Positions 53,853 to 61,901 of a stretch of DNA of 64,000 nucleotides are shown here, in pieces. This DNA is from Cohnella herbarum. GTDB taxonomy: Bacteria; Bacillota; Bacilli; Paenibacillales; Paenibacillaceae. The notes beneath the pieces were generated by a model. That model saw nothing but the letters and a program-made list of their open reading frames with translations, did no database searches and was not told the DNA's origin. The position numbers and the translations under genes were made by a program. The DNA is taken from NCBI RefSeq assembly GCF_012849095.1, contig NZ_CP051680.1, forward strand, positions 6,878,001-6,942,000, given 5' to 3'. The stretch's first letter is position 1. Each line of letters opens with the position of its first letter.

Positions 53853-54003
53853 CTACGAATTGGGAGGCGATTGCCTCAGTTCAAGACTTCACGATAGGAA
53901 TGCGGAAACGCTAACATCCCTCATACTATTCATCACCGTTTATCACCCCATCTCTTAGATTGATAGTACGGGAATACCCCGACCAGAAACGAATAATCAC
54001 GAC

Positions 54004-54053
54004 AAAACGGATTCGGTAATGCCGCCAATATGGCTAACCGAATCCGTTTTTTG
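54004..54053 (+). terminator. Terminator of the second catabolic operon
   Basis: AAAACGGATTCGGT (54004) and ACCGAATCCGTTTT (54037) form a 14-bp stem with a T run. The 150 bases between the gene end and this stem contain nothing I recognise. Confidence 0.93.
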
Positions 54054-54077
54054 TTCTCTTTGCCCGGCTAGCTTTGT

Positions 54078-54109
54078 TTCAGCGATTGTTAAGAGGCGTT
54101 GGCTATGAT
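54078..54109 (+). promoter_or_regulatory. 11-bp direct-repeat promoter of the NHL-SLH gene
   Basis: TTCAG at 54078 and TTAAG at 54089 are 11 bases apart; TATGAT at 54104 is a good -10, 15 bases after the second half-site and without a -35. The same geometry occurs at 16986 and 17090. Confidence 0.7.
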
Positions 54110-54176
54110 GGGTTTGAGCTATGTCGCATAGTGTTGAATAATCGCGATTACGCGAACAAAGGGAGACCAAAGCAGA

Positions 54177-57100
54177 ATGGCTGTAAACAGGTGGGACTAC
54201 GCGAAACGATTGACTAAAAAAATGGGGATTTGGACCATGATTTTGATGCTGGCGTTGCCGCAGCTCTCCATGGCTTCCGGGCAATCCAGGAATTGGACGT
54301 TATACGGCAAGCCCGGAATGGCAAGCAACCACTTCGTCGGATCATTCGACAACCCGTCGGGCGTGGCGGTGGATGGGGCAGGAAACGTCTACGTGGCGGA
54401 TACCTTTAATCATCGAATCCAGAAGCGGGACGCCGCAACGGGAACTTGGAGTGTAATAAATACGAAAACAGATGGCCCGGGTACCGGCCTGGGAGAGTTC
54501 AATAGTCCGCGGGCCGTTGCGGTCGATACCGCCGGTAACGTTTACGTTGCGGATACGGATAACAATCGAATTCAAGTGTTTGCCGCTTCGGCTGGGATGC
54601 AGGCCGAATGGAAGATCATCGGCGATCCCGCGCAGTTTAAGCACCCCAAAGGCTTGGCGGTAGACCATAACGGCAATGTCTATGTTGCGGATACCGATAA
54701 CAACCGTATTCGCAAGCTGGATGTCGTATCTCAAGAGTGGATCGACTATACGGGATTCAAATTCCCGAGAGGCGTGGCGGTTGACGGCGAAGGCAATGTC
54801 TATGTGGCCGATTCCGCCAACTATAGCATTCGGAAGCTGAATGCATCCGGACCTGCTGCAGGAACATGGGAGACGATATCCGCGGTCTATGGCAATGGCC
54901 CGGGGCAACTAAAATACCCATCCTCGTTAGCGACCGATCAGGACGGAAACCTATACGTGGCGGATACGTTTAACCATCGCGTTCAGAAAAGGGATGCGGA
55001 TACCGGAGCTTGGAGCGATTGGAAGAAAAACGGCGGCGGATCAGGGAAACTGCCGGGCGAATTTGATCTACCGTTCGGCGTTGCCGTCGACGGTAATGGG
55101 AATGTGTATGTAGCCGATACAAACAATCATCGCATCCAAATGCATAACGCGGATACCGGAACGTGGAGCGGATGGGGCTACCAGGCCACGATTGCGGGTC
55201 AAGGTCTGGGAGAGTTTAATTCACCGACCGGAGTAGCGCTGGACAATCAAGGAAATGTCTACGTCACCGATTACGAAAATCATCGCGTACAGATGCTAGA
55301 CTCCACCGGAATATGGAGGGAATGGGGAAGGGACGGGGGACAATCCGGCAGCGTTGCGGGAGAGTTCACCAACCCTACGGGTATTGCCGTCACCGTAAGC
55401 GGCAGCGTCTACGTTGCGGATCGGGACAATCACCGCATTCAGATTCTGGGAGTGGACGGCGTCTGGAATGCGATTGGGCAAAGGGGAAGCCAACTTGGCG
55501 AATTTGAATTCCCTAATGACGTAGCGGTAGATCGCGAAGGCAATGTATATGTCGCGGATCTGAATAACGGTCGCATTCAGAAGCGGATCGCCGGAACCGG
55601 GCAATGGGTGGAGATCGGATATGGAAGAGGAACGACGCCGGGCAAATTCGAGTATCCTTCGGGCGTAGCGGTAGACGATGCCGGGAATGTGTACGTGGCC
55701 GATACCGACAACCACCGCATTCAGAAACTGGACGTATTCTTAGATCAATGGGAAGTTATCGGCTTCGGAGAAGGAAACGGGCTAGGACAGTTTAACGAGC
55801 CCTACGACGTGACGATAGATAGTAAAGGTAATATCTACGTCGCGGACATGTCCAATCATCGCGTTCAGATGTTGGATATATCCACCGGTTCGTGGAGAGA
55901 GTGGGGTAAAACCGGCGCGCAATCCGGAAGCACTCCCGGAGAATTCAGCAGCCCGACCGGCGTCGCGGTAAACGGCAAGGGAGATATCTTTGTCGCCGAC
56001 TTCGGCAATCATCGGATCCAGAAGTGGGTCTTCTCCAAGCCGGACGCGCCGACGGGCGTTACGGCGACGACTGGCAACGGGGAAGCTACCGTTAGCTTTA
56101 CTGCTCCTGCTTACGATGGGGGCAGTGCTATAACCGGTTATACGATTACATCCAGTCCGGGTGGCTTGACCGCAAGCGGTTCGTCAAGCCCGATTAAGAT
56201 CACTGGCTTGACGAACGGAACGGATTACGTCTTTACGGTCGTCGCAACCAATGCCGAAGGAGATTCCATCGCTTCGGCGGCATCCAATGCAGTCACGCCG
56301 ATGACGGTTCCGGACGCGCCTACGAATGTGCAGGCAAAGGTGGGTAACGGGGAAGCTACCGTTAGCTTTACTGCTCCTGCTTACAATGGGGGCAGTGCTA
56401 TAACCGGTTATACGGTCACTTCCATTCCTGGCGGATTGACGGCAACCGGTACAGCTAGCCCAATTAAGATCACTGGCTTGACGAATGGTACCTCGTATAC
56501 GTTTACGGTTACTGCGGCCAACGCTGCAGGCGGTAGCGTTTCATCAGCCTCGTCGAGTGCGGTTACGCCATCCGTGCCTCCCGCTGGCGGAGGAGGCGGT
56601 TCATCCTCGCTGGATACGATTACGATCGACGTGCAAGATGGCTCCGGAGATAAGAGCGGCATCGTGTCCCGAGCAACCCTCCGCCGCACGACCGATGCCG
56701 GCGGCCGGAAGAAGGACGAGCTGACGCTGACTGCGGAACAAGCGTCCCAAGCGATCGAACAACTGAAGAAAGCCGGTTCGAATACGGCCCGCATCGTCGT
56801 TCCCGATGCGAAGGACGAGGTGTCGGAGCTGATCGTGAAGTTGCCGAAAGCGACTGCCGTGGCGCTCTCCGACAGCAAGATCGATTTGGAATTGGTTACG
56901 AACGGCGTCCGAATTCTCGTTCCTTACGCTTCGTTTCAAGGAGTCTCGCAGGATGTGTACTTCCGGCTCGTCCCGATCAAGGCGGCTGCCGAGCGGAAAG
57001 AGATCGAGAAGCGAGCGGCTACCGAGCCAATCGTGAGTGACAAGCTGGACAAGACGACGCTGATCGTCCAGGGTCGTCCGATGGAAATCGAGACGAACTT

Positions 57101-57902
57101 GTCCAGCCGTCCGGTCACGCTTATTCTACCGCTGGAACAGAAAACGACGGCGGAGCAGGCGGCCAATCTCTACATCTTCATTCAGCACAGCGACGGAACG
57201 AAGGAACTGATTCAGGGCGAACTCGTGTCCTATGACGCAACCGGAAAGCAAGGCATCCGGTTTACCGTCCAGCAATTCAGCACTTTCACGGTGCTGGAAG
57301 GCCGACGGGCGAAGCAAGCTGCCGCGAACAAGGCTTACATGATAGGCTTCAAAGACGGAACGTTCCGTCCGGACAAGGAGATGACGCGCGCGGAAATGGC
57401 GATGATTCTGTATAACCTGTCCGGCGTGGGTGCTTCGACGCATGACCTTGCCTACCCGGACGTTTCAGGCAAGCATTGGGCCGGCACAGCCATTGGCTAC
57501 GCGTCCGCCAGCGGGCTGATGAAGGGTGCTCCTGACGGCCGGTTTAATCCGGATCGGCCGATCACACGCGCGGAAATGGCGATTATCGTTCTTCGTCTGA
57601 AAGCAGCCGCTGCGACCGAGGCTGCGACGGCCGCGTTTTCCGATACGGCCGGACATTGGGCGGAGGCTTCCATCAGGCAGGCGCAAGCGGCCGGATACAT
57701 GAACGGGTACAAGGACGGCGCGTTCCGTCCAGAGCAAACGTTGACTCGTTCCGAAGCGGTGACGATTGTTAACCGGGTCCTGAACCGTGAACCGTTGACT
57801 ACCAACGACGGCAAGTGGAGCGACGTTCCGGCTGGCTACTGGGCGTTCGGAGCGATCCAGGCGGCGACAATAGATCATACGGCCGGAAAACCGAAGAATT
57901 GA
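54177..57902 (+). CDS. SLH-anchored surface protein with 12 NHL repeats
   Basis: A 1241-residue exported protein. After a signal peptide (cleavage near SMASG, about 35) come twelve NHL repeats of the form GVAVDGxGNVYVADTxNHRIQK (residues about 58-620), enough for two six-bladed propellers. Two fibronectin-III modules (about 622-800), a Gly-rich hinge, the roughly 230-residue block shared with the cohesin protein (about 812-1040) and three SLH repeats follow. No catalytic motif or cohesin/dockerin is present. Propellers of this type usually bind ligands, so a surface adhesin or receptor is likely. GGGAG lies nine bases or so before the ATG. Confidence 0.88.
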   Translation: MAVNRWDYAKRLTKKMGIWTMILMLALPQLSMASGQSRNWTLYGKPGMASNHFVGSFDNPSGVAVDGAGNVYVADTFNHRIQKRDAATGTWSVINTKTDGPGTGLGEFNSPRAVAVDTAGNVYVADTDNNRIQVFAASAGMQAEWKIIGDPAQFKHPKGLAVDHNGNVYVADTDNNRIRKLDVVSQEWIDYTGFKFPRGVAVDGEGNVYVADSANYSIRKLNASGPAAGTWETISAVYGNGPGQLKYPSSLATDQDGNLYVADTFNHRVQKRDADTGAWSDWKKNGGGSGKLPGEFDLPFGVAVDGNGNVYVADTNNHRIQMHNADTGTWSGWGYQATIAGQGLGEFNSPTGVALDNQGNVYVTDYENHRVQMLDSTGIWREWGRDGGQSGSVAGEFTNPTGIAVTVSGSVYVADRDNHRIQILGVDGVWNAIGQRGSQLGEFEFPNDVAVDREGNVYVADLNNGRIQKRIAGTGQWVEIGYGRGTTPGKFEYPSGVAVDDAGNVYVADTDNHRIQKLDVFLDQWEVIGFGEGNGLGQFNEPYDVTIDSKGNIYVADMSNHRVQMLDISTGSWREWGKTGAQSGSTPGEFSSPTGVAVNGKGDIFVADFGNHRIQKWVFSKPDAPTGVTATTGNGEATVSFTAPAYDGGSAITGYTITSSPGGLTASGSSSPIKITGLTNGTDYVFTVVATNAEGDSIASAASNAVTPMTVPDAPTNVQAKVGNGEATVSFTAPAYNGGSAITGYTVTSIPGGLTATGTASPIKITGLTNGTSYTFTVTAANAAGGSVSSASSSAVTPSVPPAGGGGGSSSLDTITIDVQDGSGDKSGIVSRATLRRTTDAGGRKKDELTLTAEQASQAIEQLKKAGSNTARIVVPDAKDEVSELIVKLPKATAVALSDSKIDLELVTNGVRILVPYASFQGVSQDVYFRLVPIKAAAERKEIEKRAATEPIVSDKLDKTTLIVQGRPMEIETNLSSRPVTLILPLEQKTTAEQAANLYIFIQHSDGTKELIQGELVSYDATGKQGIRFTVQQFSTFTVLEGRRAKQAAANKAYMIGFKDGTFRPDKEMTRAEMAMILYNLSGVGASTHDLAYPDVSGKHWAGTAIGYASASGLMKGAPDGRFNPDRPITRAEMAIIVLRLKAAAATEAATAAFSDTAGHWAEASIRQAQAAGYMNGYKDGAFRPEQTLTRSEAVTIVNRVLNREPLTTNDGKWSDVPAGYWAFGAIQAATIDHTAGKPKN

Positions 57903-57923
57903 AGAGATCTGCGAATAATCGAA

Positions 57924-57971
57924 TTAAGACCAAAGGGACGTTCCGAATCCGGGACATCCCTTTGGTCTTAA
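57924..57971 (+). terminator. Hairpin terminator after the NHL-SLH gene
   Basis: TTAAGACCAAAGGGA (57924) pairs perfectly with TCCCTTTGGTCTTAA (57957). There is no T run, so termination strength is uncertain. Confidence 0.65.
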
Positions 57972-57972
57972 G

Positions 57973-58074
57973 CTCGACGTGCGTACAGGGGACGCGACCG
58001 CCAAGCCGGCCGAGTCGGCCGAGGAAGTCGCCAAGCTAATCCAGAATCGGGCGACGACGTATTTTAACGAGTAA
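57973..58074 (+). pseudogene. Possible 3' remnant of a lost gene (33 codons)
   Basis: An open frame directly after the hairpin reads LDVRTGDATAKPAESAEEVA, then KLIQNRATTYFNE and TAA. Codon use (GAC, GCG, GCC, GAG) resembles the genes around it, and the amphipathic end looks like a protein C-terminus. No start or ribosome binding site exists. I cannot name the parent gene. Confidence 0.35.
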
Positions 58075-58078
58075 AGGT

Positions 58079-58113
58079 TTAAGAAAAGCTTAAAGAAGCT
58101 TAACGAAGCTTAA
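58079..58113 (+). promoter_or_regulatory. Four helically phased TTAA repeats before vanZ-like gene
   Basis: TTAA at 58079, 58090, 58100 and 58110; the last three are within the exact repeat AAGCTTAAnG. Spacing of 11, 10 and 10 bases puts all sites on one DNA face, as for OmpR-family regulators. A weak -10 (TATTTG, 58124) follows. Confidence 0.6.
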
Positions 58114-58188
58114 TGATTTAGCGTATTTGAATTTAAACAGTTTCCCGTATCCTTTAACTAATCAACGGAGAGAAGGCGAGGATACGCG

Positions 58189-58710
58189 ATGAAACGAACA
58201 AAACTCTTAAGCGGAATGATCGTAACGGCGCTATTTGGCTTATATTTATATGCGTTATTGAAAGTCATATTGTTCAAACTGCAGCCGATTGACGTCACGT
58301 TTCTTTGGCAGCAGCTTCAGGTGAAAATAGAAAATCCTCACGCGCTTATGGATCGGTTGAAGACGGGGAATACGACCCCGTTCCATCAAATTTCCGAAAA
58401 TATGCAGATGAACTCGGGTCAGGATTTTCTCAACTTGGTCGGAAACGTCGCGTTATTTATGCCGCTTGGGGTTTTTCTGTTCATACTGCTTAAAAACAAT
58501 GGTCTGTCCATCGTAGGAGTGATGGTTTTGTCCTTCGTTTTAAGTTTAAGTCTCGAATGCGCGCAAGCCGTATTCTCGCTCGGCGTTTTCGATGTGGACG
58601 ATTTGATCTTAAACGCCTGCGGCGGATTGCTCGGTTACTTGCTCTATAAGATCTATTTCAAGTTAAAGGAAAAAGCAATGGTTACGTCAAATTTGGGCGC
58701 AAAGATATAG
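58189..58710 (+). CDS. VanZ-family membrane protein
   Basis: A 173-residue integral membrane protein of the VanZ family (PF04892), whose prototype gives low-level teicoplanin resistance by an unknown mechanism. An N-terminal membrane segment, the conserved NLVGNVALFMPLGVFLFIL stretch, SLSLECAQAVFSLGVFDVDD (the family's acidic motif) and a last segment GGLLGYLLYKIYF are visible. GGAGAGAAGGCGAGG precedes the ATG. It is monocistronic, between the TTAA repeat array and a terminator. Confidence 0.92.
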   Translation: MKRTKLLSGMIVTALFGLYLYALLKVILFKLQPIDVTFLWQQLQVKIENPHALMDRLKTGNTTPFHQISENMQMNSGQDFLNLVGNVALFMPLGVFLFILLKNNGLSIVGVMVLSFVLSLSLECAQAVFSLGVFDVDDLILNACGGLLGYLLYKIYFKLKEKAMVTSNLGAKI

Positions 58711-58738
58711 AATGGCAATACGCGAACGTCATAAATAC

Positions 58739-58774
58739 CCGGTTGGATCAATGCTGATCTAGCCGGTTTTTTTG
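58739..58774 (+). terminator. Terminator after the vanZ-like gene
   Basis: CCGGTTGGATCA and TGATCTAGCCGG form the stem around ATGC, with seven T after it. Confidence 0.92.
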
Positions 58775-58894
58775 GTTTAAAATATTTGCCGTTCCTTACG
58801 AAAAGGATGGGGAGATCGGCGCAGATCGTTGTTTTAGACAAAAAATCGGTTTTGTGATCAAAGACTTCAAACCGGAAAAGCTCTAAATTAATAA

Positions 58895-58908
58895 TGTAAG
58901 CGATAACA
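58895..58908 (+). promoter_or_regulatory. CcpA-type cre site
   Basis: TGTAAGCGATAACA fits the Gram-positive catabolite-response consensus TGNAANCGNWNNCA at every defined position. It ends two bases before the AGGAG ribosome binding site, so CcpA bound here would block transcription. Confidence 0.7.
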
Positions 58909-58923
58909 AAGGAGTGGACACGA

Positions 58924-59931
58924 TTGATAATTCGCAAAATTATGTTCGTCAGCCCGTATCAGGTTGAAACCGTAGAAGATGATTTCAGCCCGCCGGCGCT
59001 GGCCGATCACGAAGTGCTCGTCAAGCTGATTTATTCGCTCATCAGCCCGGGGACGGAGCTGGCGATGTTGTCCGGCAAGGAGCAATGGGCCAAATTGCCG
59101 GTTTGTCCGGGTTACGCGAGCGTAAGCCGCGTCGTTGAAGTCGGGTCGGGAGTCGCGGACTTCAAGCCGGGAGATACCGTGTTCCATTACGGAAGCCATT
59201 CGGAATATCAAGTGGTATCCGCCAATCCCATGTTCATCAAGCCTCCGGCCGACCTTGATTTAAGATGGGTGCCGTTTACCCGGATGGCGACCGTCGCGTT
59301 TACGGCGGTGCGCGTTTCCGATATCGAAGTCGGAGATTTCGTCAGCGTAACGGGATTAGGCTTGGTGGGAAACTTGGCCGCTCAGTTGGCTCGTCTTCAG
59401 GGAGCCTTCGTCATCGGCGTCGATCTGTCGTCCAAACGGATCGAAACCGCGAATCGATGCGGCGTAGATTACGCGCTTAACGGCGGGAATGGAGGGGTAA
59501 AGGAGCAAATCCTGGCGTTGACGGGAGGGCAGGGCGTGTCGACGCAGATCGAAGCGACGGGCGTACCCCAAGTTGGCGTGGAAAGCCTCGAGTGGATCGG
59601 GAGCTTGGGTGAGATCGTTTTCCTGGGCAGCCCTCGCGGGGAGTTCAACGCGGACGTGACGGACGTTCTGAATTATTGCCATCTTTACAATCGGGGCTGC
59701 ATTACGTTTAAGGGGGGGCATGAATGGCGGTATCCGATGGAGCCGAACTCGTTCGTGAAGCATTCGTTAGTCCGCAATTCCAAAATCGTGTTCGAATTGA
59801 TGAAGCAAAACCGATTGCAAATCGAGCCGTTGCTAAGCCATGTGATCAAGCCGGAACAGGCGAAAGAAGCTTACGACGGCCTAAGAAACAACAAGGACGG
59901 CTTCAATGGCGTTTTGTTCGATTGGTCCTAG
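58924..59931 (+). CDS. Medium-chain zinc-type dehydrogenase
   Basis: A 335-residue MDR-superfamily oxidoreductase: GroES-like N-terminal domain (VLVKLIYSLISPGTELAML, CPGYASVSRVVEVG, FKPGDTVF) and a Rossmann domain with GLGLVGNLAAQLA and GVDLSSKR for NAD(P) binding. The catalytic cysteine usual after KxxxxCGTD is replaced by SPGTE, as in bacteriochlorophyllide-type and several sugar-linked dehydrogenases. It opens with TTG at 58924 after AAAGGAG. The following genes (TIM-barrel isomerase, AraC) suggest polyol or sugar oxidation, under CcpA control from the cre site. Confidence 0.87.
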   Translation: MIIRKIMFVSPYQVETVEDDFSPPALADHEVLVKLIYSLISPGTELAMLSGKEQWAKLPVCPGYASVSRVVEVGSGVADFKPGDTVFHYGSHSEYQVVSANPMFIKPPADLDLRWVPFTRMATVAFTAVRVSDIEVGDFVSVTGLGLVGNLAAQLARLQGAFVIGVDLSSKRIETANRCGVDYALNGGNGGVKEQILALTGGQGVSTQIEATGVPQVGVESLEWIGSLGEIVFLGSPRGEFNADVTDVLNYCHLYNRGCITFKGGHEWRYPMEPNSFVKHSLVRNSKIVFELMKQNRLQIEPLLSHVIKPEQAKEAYDGLRNNKDGFNGVLFDWS

Positions 59932-59943
59932 GAGGAATCTTAA

Positions 59944-60771
59944 GTGATTAGAGGATTAACGAGGGCGGGTCTGGGAATTATCGAATCCAATGAGCGCTTT
60001 ATTGCCGACGCGGCCCGATTCGGCTTTCAAGCGATCGATCTTAATCCGGTTCATTTTATTAAGGAATGCGGACTGGACAAAGCGGAGCACTTGCTGGAAA
60101 GCAAAGGGGTCATGATCGGTTCCATCGATTTGGACGTCGATTGGCGATCTAGCGAAGAACGATTTCGGGAAGGTTTGAAAGCTCTGCCGGAAGCTGCCGA
60201 AGCGGCTATATCTTTAGGCTGCTTCAAGTGCTGTACGTATATTTTGCCTTCCACCGATGAGGCGGCCGCTCCTTTCATGGCAGCTGCGACGCGCCGATTG
60301 AGGCTATGCGCCGATATTCTGGGAGCTTACGGCATTCGTCTCGGATTGGAATTCGTCGGCAGCCGGCACTTGCGGACGCAATGGGCTAACCCGTTCCTAT
60401 GGACAATGGACGACACGCTCGATTGGATCGAGACGATCGGGGCTCGGAATGCGGGCTTGCTGATCGATTCCTATCATTGGCATACGAACGGACTGGCGGT
60501 AGACGATCTATTGAAATTAAAGCCGGCGGATATCGTCCACGTTCACATCAACGATGCCAAGGCCGGACCGATCGAGAATCTGTTGGATGACGATCGCTTG
60601 TATCCGGGCGAGGGAGTCATCGATTTGCACGGCTTTCTGCAAGGCTTGCGGGCGGCGGGATATACCGGTGTCGTCGCGCAAGAAGTGTTGGGCTCGCATT
60701 CTTCCGCAAGCATGGAAGAGCTGTTGGCAAGATCCAAGGCAGGATTTGACAAGGTTTTCGCTAATATATAG
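59944..60771 (+). CDS. Sugar phosphate isomerase/epimerase-like TIM-barrel protein
   Basis: A 275-residue AP-endonuclease-2/xylose-isomerase-like barrel (PF01261). Likely metal ligands are in LGLEFVGSRH (Glu), LLIDSYHWH (Asp, His), VHVHINDAK (His, Asp) and VAQEVLG (Glu). It starts with GTG at 59944, 12 bases after the dehydrogenase stop, with AGGAGGAA upstream, so the two are co-translated. Substrate unknown; such pairs interconvert keto and hydroxy forms of sugars or inositols. Confidence 0.88.
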   Translation: MIRGLTRAGLGIIESNERFIADAARFGFQAIDLNPVHFIKECGLDKAEHLLESKGVMIGSIDLDVDWRSSEERFREGLKALPEAAEAAISLGCFKCCTYILPSTDEAAAPFMAAATRRLRLCADILGAYGIRLGLEFVGSRHLRTQWANPFLWTMDDTLDWIETIGARNAGLLIDSYHWHTNGLAVDDLLKLKPADIVHVHINDAKAGPIENLLDDDRLYPGEGVIDLHGFLQGLRAAGYTGVVAQEVLGSHSSASMEELLARSKAGFDKVFANI

Positions 60772-60852
60772 ATTCAGGGCTCAAGGACGGGTATTGGAAT
60801 CAAGTCGTTAGAAAAGCTTCAACGGATGAGGGCCGGTCAGGAGGTCAATGCG

Positions 60853-61773
60853 ATGGTTGAGTCGTGGATGAACGGCATATCCCCTTTAGTCAGAGCCGCG
60901 AGAATCATGAAATCCAGCTCGTTAACTGGGGAATGGATGGACCATGATCACGTTTTTACGTATATCGAGCAAGGGGAAGCGGAATTTTTCCTGAGCGGCG
61001 TGAAATACGAGGCCCGGGAGGGCGATATTTTGCTTATGCATCCCTTCATGTCCCATATCATTAGATCGACCTCGTCCGTCCCATTAATTCAATACATTTT
61101 TCACTTTGACCTATATTACGACGAAGAGCGGAGCTTGTTGAAGTATACGAACGCGACGAAGCGGATGAGAAAGAAGGTCGTCGACAGGGAGATGAAGCTG
61201 GTCTCGATCATTCCGATCTCCCATTTGCAATTGGCGGACCGAATCGATTTGAAGAAGCGGTTTCTGCTTCTGCATAAGGAATTTCTGGATAAACGGCCGG
61301 GCGGCTCCCTAATGATGAAAGCCATTTGCCTGGAATTGCTGCACGTCTTCTTGAGAAACCAAGCGGATCGCAAGGATGAAGAAGGCAAAATGACAAAAGG
61401 ATGGGCGATTATCGAAAGAGCGATTAACTATATTCACGATCGCTTTTCCGACCCTCAGCTTAACAATGCGTCGATCAGCGAGCATGCCGGGGTGTCCACG
61501 AACCATTTGTCACACTTGTTCAAGAAGCGGCTCGGCATATCGATTCATAAGTACGTGACGCATATTCGGATCGAGCAAGCGAAAAAAAGAATCGTCGGCG
61601 GAGAGCTTACTTTGACCGAAGTCGCGGACGAGGTCGGATTTTCCAGTATTCATTTATTCAGCCGGTCGTTCAAAGCGGCGGTCGGAATTATGCCCAGCAA
61701 GTTCACGGCGATGCAATCCGCATTCGGGGCGAAGGAATTGAAGCAGCACTTAGACTCGCAAGACAGAGAGTGA
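60853..61773 (+). CDS. AraC-family regulator with cupin sensor domain
   Basis: A 306-residue soluble regulator. The N-terminal cupin-like domain (FTYIEQGEAEFFLSG, YEAREGDILLMHPFMSH) would bind a sugar. The AraC domain at about 195-300 has INNASISEHAGVSTNHLSHLF and LTEVADEVGFSSIHLFSRSF helices. The frame is open from 60826, but AGGAGGT lies seven bases before the ATG at 60853. It follows the isomerase gene by 81 bases on the same strand and probably activates that cluster. Confidence 0.9.
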   Translation: MVESWMNGISPLVRAARIMKSSSLTGEWMDHDHVFTYIEQGEAEFFLSGVKYEAREGDILLMHPFMSHIIRSTSSVPLIQYIFHFDLYYDEERSLLKYTNATKRMRKKVVDREMKLVSIIPISHLQLADRIDLKKRFLLLHKEFLDKRPGGSLMMKAICLELLHVFLRNQADRKDEEGKMTKGWAIIERAINYIHDRFSDPQLNNASISEHAGVSTNHLSHLFKKRLGISIHKYVTHIRIEQAKKRIVGGELTLTEVADEVGFSSIHLFSRSFKAAVGIMPSKFTAMQSAFGAKELKQHLDSQDRE

Positions 61774-61827
61774 CTCCTGATGAGTAAGAATCATCTTCTA
61801 AATGGTTTTTCGACTTTCCTCTTTTTT

Positions 61828-61888
61828 AGCTCCTTATTGGAGAAATGATGTTTAACGCGTCATTTCTTCCAAAAAGGAGCTTTATTTT
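61828..61888 (+). terminator. Terminator after the AraC gene
   Basis: A long imperfect stem (AGCTCCTT...GGAGCT, with AAATGA/TCATTT inside) ending in TTATTTTG. The minus-strand side lacks a T run, so it serves the plus-strand gene. Confidence 0.85.
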
Positions 61889-61901
61889 GTTCATTTACGG
61901 T

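Noticed and set aside
58653..58937. 94-codon minus-strand frame
   Set aside because: It crosses the vanZ-like gene end, a terminator and the cre/promoter region, and has no family features.
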